64,000 nucleotides of DNA from Bacteroidetes bacterium UBA1935 (GTDB lineage Bacteria; Bacteroidota; Bacteroidia; Chitinophagales; Chitinophagaceae): positions 1-64,000 of the forward strand of contig DDFF01000003.1 in NCBI GenBank assembly GCA_002337045.1, written 5' to 3'. A program made the translations under genes and the position numbers. Within the stretch, counting starts at the first letter, position 1, and every line of letters begins with the position of its first letter. Positions 61,273-64,000 of the stretch are shown one piece after another. The notes beneath the pieces were generated by a model, which was not told the DNA's origin, did not search any database, and saw nothing but the letters and a program-made list of their open reading frames with translations.

Positions 61273-63525
61273 TTACTCCTGTGCCTCCAGACGCTCTACA
61301 GAGCTGATACCATCCAATGCTGCCAGTTGCTGACAGAGAGTGTCCAGTTCTTCCCTGTCGTGCACATACACCATGATTGTACCATCAAAAATACCATCGT
61401 GAGAATCGATACTGATAGAACGCATGTTCATCTTCAGCTCTGCAGATATTACGTTGGTTATCTTCTGTATCACACCCACATCATCCAGCCCGAGAATGCG
61501 CACACCACTGAGGAAGGATATTTCTTTGTTCTTCGCCCATTTGGTTTTTACTACCCTGTGCCCGTAGTTGGCAAGCAATTGCGGCGCATTCGGACAATCG
61601 GTACGGTGTATCTTCAAGCCCTCGCCCGATGTTATAAACCCGAACACGTCATCGCCCGGTATTGGCTGACAACACTGTGCCAGTTTATAGAGAATCTTAT
61701 CAGAACTTTCACCAAAGATGATGAGCTCAGCACCCTTCGCAGGTTTTTGCTTCAGCAACTCGTCTGAAGAGATAAGATTCTTCGTATCTATCTTCACCTC
61801 TTTAGGCGGCTGCACCAGCTTGTCGCCGTGTATGGTAAATTCTTTAAGGTCCTTCAGGTCGAGGCTGCCTACTGCAAATGCATAAAACAAATCGAGCGAA
61901 GATGGCTTTTTGAAATGCGAACACATTTCAAGGATATTGTGCGCAGACAATGGCACTTTCATATGCTCCAGTTTGCGCTCCAGCATAGCCTTTCCATCTT
62001 CTGCTATCTTGCGTTTCTCTTCTTTCAGGTAGTATTTAATGCGAGATTTGGCTTTGGCTGTAGTTACAAATGCCAACCAGTCTTCAGATGGTTTTTGTTT
62101 GGATGATGTAATAATCTCTACCTGGTCGCCACTCTTTATCTGGTGACTCAGCGGCACAAGCCTGTAGTTTACTTTTGCACCTATACAACGTGCGCCAAGT
62201 TCAGAGTGTATATCAAATGCAAAGTCAAGCGCGGTGGCGCCTTTCGGCAACACGCGCATATCGCCTTTCGGTGTGTATATGTATATCTCTTCGGTAAAAA
62301 GATCGAGTTTGAAATCCTGCAGGAAGTCGAGCGTATCGGTATCAGGATTGCTCAATATATCGCGCAGATGTTGCAGCCAGCTATCCAGTTTACTTTCCTG
62401 TGGCGACTCTGCACCTTCTTTATACTTCCAGTGTGCTGCAAGGCCTTTCTCTGCAATCTCGTTCATCCGCGATGAGCGTATCTGCACTTCCACCCACCTA
62501 CCACCCGGGCCCATTACCGTAGTATGCAGCGCCTCATAGCCATTACCTTTCGGTACACTTATCCAGTCGCGCAGCCTTTCTGTACTTGGCTTGTAGAAGT
62601 TGGTAATAACAGAGTATACCTTCCAGCAATCTTCTTTTTCTTTTTCCTGTGGAGAATTAAGGATGATGCGAATAGCAAACAAGTCATACACTTCCTCAAA
62701 AGCTACATGCTTGGTGCGCATCTTGTTCCAGATAGAGTGTATGGCTTTGGGGCGGCCATAGATATCAAAATCCAACCCCAATGTTTGCAGTTCTTCCTTA
62801 ATAGGTTTGATGAACTCGTTGATATATCTGGTGCGTTCTCGCTTCGTTTCCTTCAGACCCTGCGCTATCTCCCAATATACTTCGGGTTGTGTATACTTCA
62901 GTGCCAGATCTTCCAACTCAGATTTTATCTCATACAAACCCAGACGATGCGCCAGCGGAGAATAGATATACGTTGTTTCAGACGATATCTTCAATTGCTT
63001 CTCGCGGCTCATGCTTTCCAGCGTGCGCATGTTGTGCAGCCTGTCTGCCAGCTTTATCAGTATTACCCTCGGGTCGTCTGCTAGGGTCAGTAATATTTTT
63101 CGGAAGTTTTCGGCCTGTACTGTAGTGTCTGACTTCAGGTCTACTACGTTCGATATCTTGGTAAGGCCATCTATAATTTTGGCATACACGCTGCCAAATT
63201 CGCTTTCTATATCCTCCAGTGTTATCTCGGTATCTTCTACCACATCGTGCAGCAGGGCACAGATGGTAGATGTTACACCCAATCCTATTTCTTCAATTAC
63301 AATTCTGGCAACTGCTAAGGGATGTAAGATATATGGCTCTCCGGATTTGCGGCGCATATCCTTATGCGCATCTGCCGAAATCTCGAAGGCACGGCGAATG
63401 AGTTTTTTATCTCCTTTTTTAATGCGATGCTTCAGCGCGCGTAACAATGCCCTGTACTCGCGGAGTATTAATTTCTTTTCTTCTTCTTCGTTAAGATTAT
63501 ATGCTTCTCTGACTATCGTATCCAT
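61273..63525 (-). CDS. rel: Bifunctional (p)ppGpp synthetase/hydrolase (Rel/SpoT type)
   Basis: The 750-residue protein has an N-terminal HD domain (YILHPLAVARIV and LLHDVVEDTE, His93-Asp94) with intact hydrolase residues, a synthetase domain (GRPKAIHSIWNKMRTKHVA, YDLFAIRIIL, GYEALHTTV), a TGS domain (IYIYTPKGDMRVLPKGATAL), and a C-terminal ACT domain (SGVRILGLDDVGVIQKITNV). The intact HD and synthetase motifs support both activities. It controls the stringent response. Confidence 0.95.
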   Translation of the reverse strand: MDTIVREAYNLNEEEEKKLILREYRALLRALKHRIKKGDKKLIRRAFEISADAHKDMRRKSGEPYILHPLAVARIVIEEIGLGVTSTICALLHDVVEDTEITLEDIESEFGSVYAKIIDGLTKISNVVDLKSDTTVQAENFRKILLTLADDPRVILIKLADRLHNMRTLESMSREKQLKISSETTYIYSPLAHRLGLYEIKSELEDLALKYTQPEVYWEIAQGLKETKRERTRYINEFIKPIKEELQTLGLDFDIYGRPKAIHSIWNKMRTKHVAFEEVYDLFAIRIILNSPQEKEKEDCWKVYSVITNFYKPSTERLRDWISVPKGNGYEALHTTVMGPGGRWVEVQIRSSRMNEIAEKGLAAHWKYKEGAESPQESKLDSWLQHLRDILSNPDTDTLDFLQDFKLDLFTEEIYIYTPKGDMRVLPKGATALDFAFDIHSELGARCIGAKVNYRLVPLSHQIKSGDQVEIITSSKQKPSEDWLAFVTTAKAKSRIKYYLKEEKRKIAEDGKAMLERKLEHMKVPLSAHNILEMCSHFKKPSSLDLFYAFAVGSLDLKDLKEFTIHGDKLVQPPKEVKIDTKNLISSDELLKQKPAKGAELIIFGESSDKILYKLAQCCQPIPGDDVFGFITSGEGLKIHRTDCPNAPQLLANYGHRVVKTKWAKNKEISFLSGVRILGLDDVGVIQKITNVISAELKMNMRSISIDSHDGIFDGTIMVYVHDREELDTLCQQLAALDGISSVERLEAQE

Positions 63526-63578
63526 AAGCTACACTGTACTATGTAATTTACGAAGAAAGTCAAAAAAAAGGGAAAAAT

Positions 63579-63606
63579 AGCGTGTATCTGCGCACAAATA
63601 CACGCT
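63579..63606 (-). terminator. Intrinsic terminator of the PorW/SprE-like gene
   Basis: The 9-bp arms AGCGTGTAT / ATACACGCT enclose a 10-nt loop, and the minus strand continues ATTTTTCCCTTTTTTTT. Confidence 0.85.
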
Positions 63607-63612
63607 TAGGCA

Positions 63613-64000
63613 TTATTTATAGCTAGCTCTGTAGAATTGCAGATACGCTTTCATATCCTTATCTATCAGCAGTTTTTCGTAGTTAAAATCTGATATATAA
63701 ATCAGCTGATACTCGCCTTGTTTATACTCTCTGAACAATTGCCCTGTAGTCTTCAAATTGTTCATATATATCTGTGCTGCTGTAAGATTGCGGAATGTTT
63801 TGATAGCTACCACACCATTCTCAGCAGACAGTACTTGTATGTCTGTACTCAGCCCCAGATTATTAAACTTGAACGTATTGAAATCTGACACACCGGCACG
63901 GAAGCCTGAAGCTCTCGAGTCCATGCTACCAAATACAAACAAGACCATATGCTCTGCCTCCGGCCTATATATATATGCAGGTGCAGATACCTTTTGCGCA
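63613..64000 (-). CDS. C-terminus of a probable PorW/SprE-like TPR protein (N-terminus outside window)
   Basis: The reading frame stays open to the window edge, giving about 128 visible residues. The end has FNTFKFNNLGLSTDIQV, AIKTFRNLTAAQIYMNNLK and YISDFNYEKLLIDKDMKAYL, then QFYRASYK. This matches my memory of the C-terminal module of large Bacteroidota TPR proteins such as the T9SS accessory lipoprotein PorW/SprE. The TPR part lies outside the window. The identity is a family-level guess. A terminator follows its stop. Confidence 0.55.
   Translation of the reverse strand, partial: AQKVSAPAYIYRPEAEHMVLFVFGSMDSRASGFRAGVSDFNTFKFNNLGLSTDIQVLSAENGVVAIKTFRNLTAAQIYMNNLKTTGQLFREYKQGEYQLIYISDFNYEKLLIDKDMKAYLQFYRASYK

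Overview
The window looks like a chromosomal segment of a Bacteroidota bacterium, probably from the Chitinophagaceae or a near relative. The evidence is type IX secretion (T9SS) cargo with type A and type B sorting domains, a DUF5686 outer-membrane protein, a BlaR1-TonB fusion sensor, ECF sigma wiring, many signal peptides and lipoboxes, and promoters of the Bacteroidota type (-7 box TAnnTTTG, with -33 TTTG in the best cases). The family-level placement is inference. There is no rRNA, CRISPR array, prophage or recognisable insertion sequence.

Layout. 1-4530: two tandem paralogous T9SS type B adhesin-like proteins, the first cut by the window edge. 4703-9590: a leftward block with a GT9 heptosyltransferase-like enzyme, a LysM/DPBB protein, an RNA m5C methyltransferase and purB. 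9591-12513: an island of small genes (two orphans, a histone H1-like basic protein, a lipoprotein and an RRM protein) whose gene junctions carry a GTTCC-based interspersed repeat, including a 44-bp perfect direct repeat around the lipoprotein gene. 12643-24497: mixed envelope and metabolic genes (desaturase, DUF922-like protease, DinB, SDR, ELWxxDGT/T9SS protein, TPR protein, class V aminotransferase). Within this stretch, 15838-16783 holds a second repeat family built from TTCCA/TGGAA pentamers. 24610-24680 is tRNA-Gln(UUG) with a textbook promoter and terminator.

24869-34899: cell-shape genes mrdA and rodA, an MBL-fold hydrolase, an ECF sigma factor / membrane regulator / Spy-like trio, fmt, aroQ, a MarR regulator, xerD and a cation:proton antiporter. 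34906-39790: a leftward surface-polysaccharide cluster with a GT2, two CDP-paratose/tyvelose epimerase-like enzymes and a large membrane protein. 39860-44200: DUF5686 protein, deoxynucleoside kinase and trpS. 44283-48196: a BlaI/BlaR1 regulatory pair divergent from an Nramp-Usp fusion transporter; the shared intergenic region carries three ACTAA-N4-TTAGT palindromes at exact 20-bp spacing. 48223-54424: glyA, a 747-aa secreted protein with a possible caspase-like C-terminus, ppk2 and an orphan. 54425-64000: alpha/beta hydrolase, class III-type phaC, a lipoprotein, rplS-trmD-rimM, an M32 carboxypeptidase, a Rel (p)ppGpp enzyme and the C-terminus of a probable PorW/SprE-like T9SS protein.

Functionally the window mixes housekeeping (translation, purine, folate and shikimate steps, cell shape, stringent response) with envelope biology. 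The least explained material is the two repeat families, the operator array at the BlaI/Nramp junction, and the 747-aa protein.
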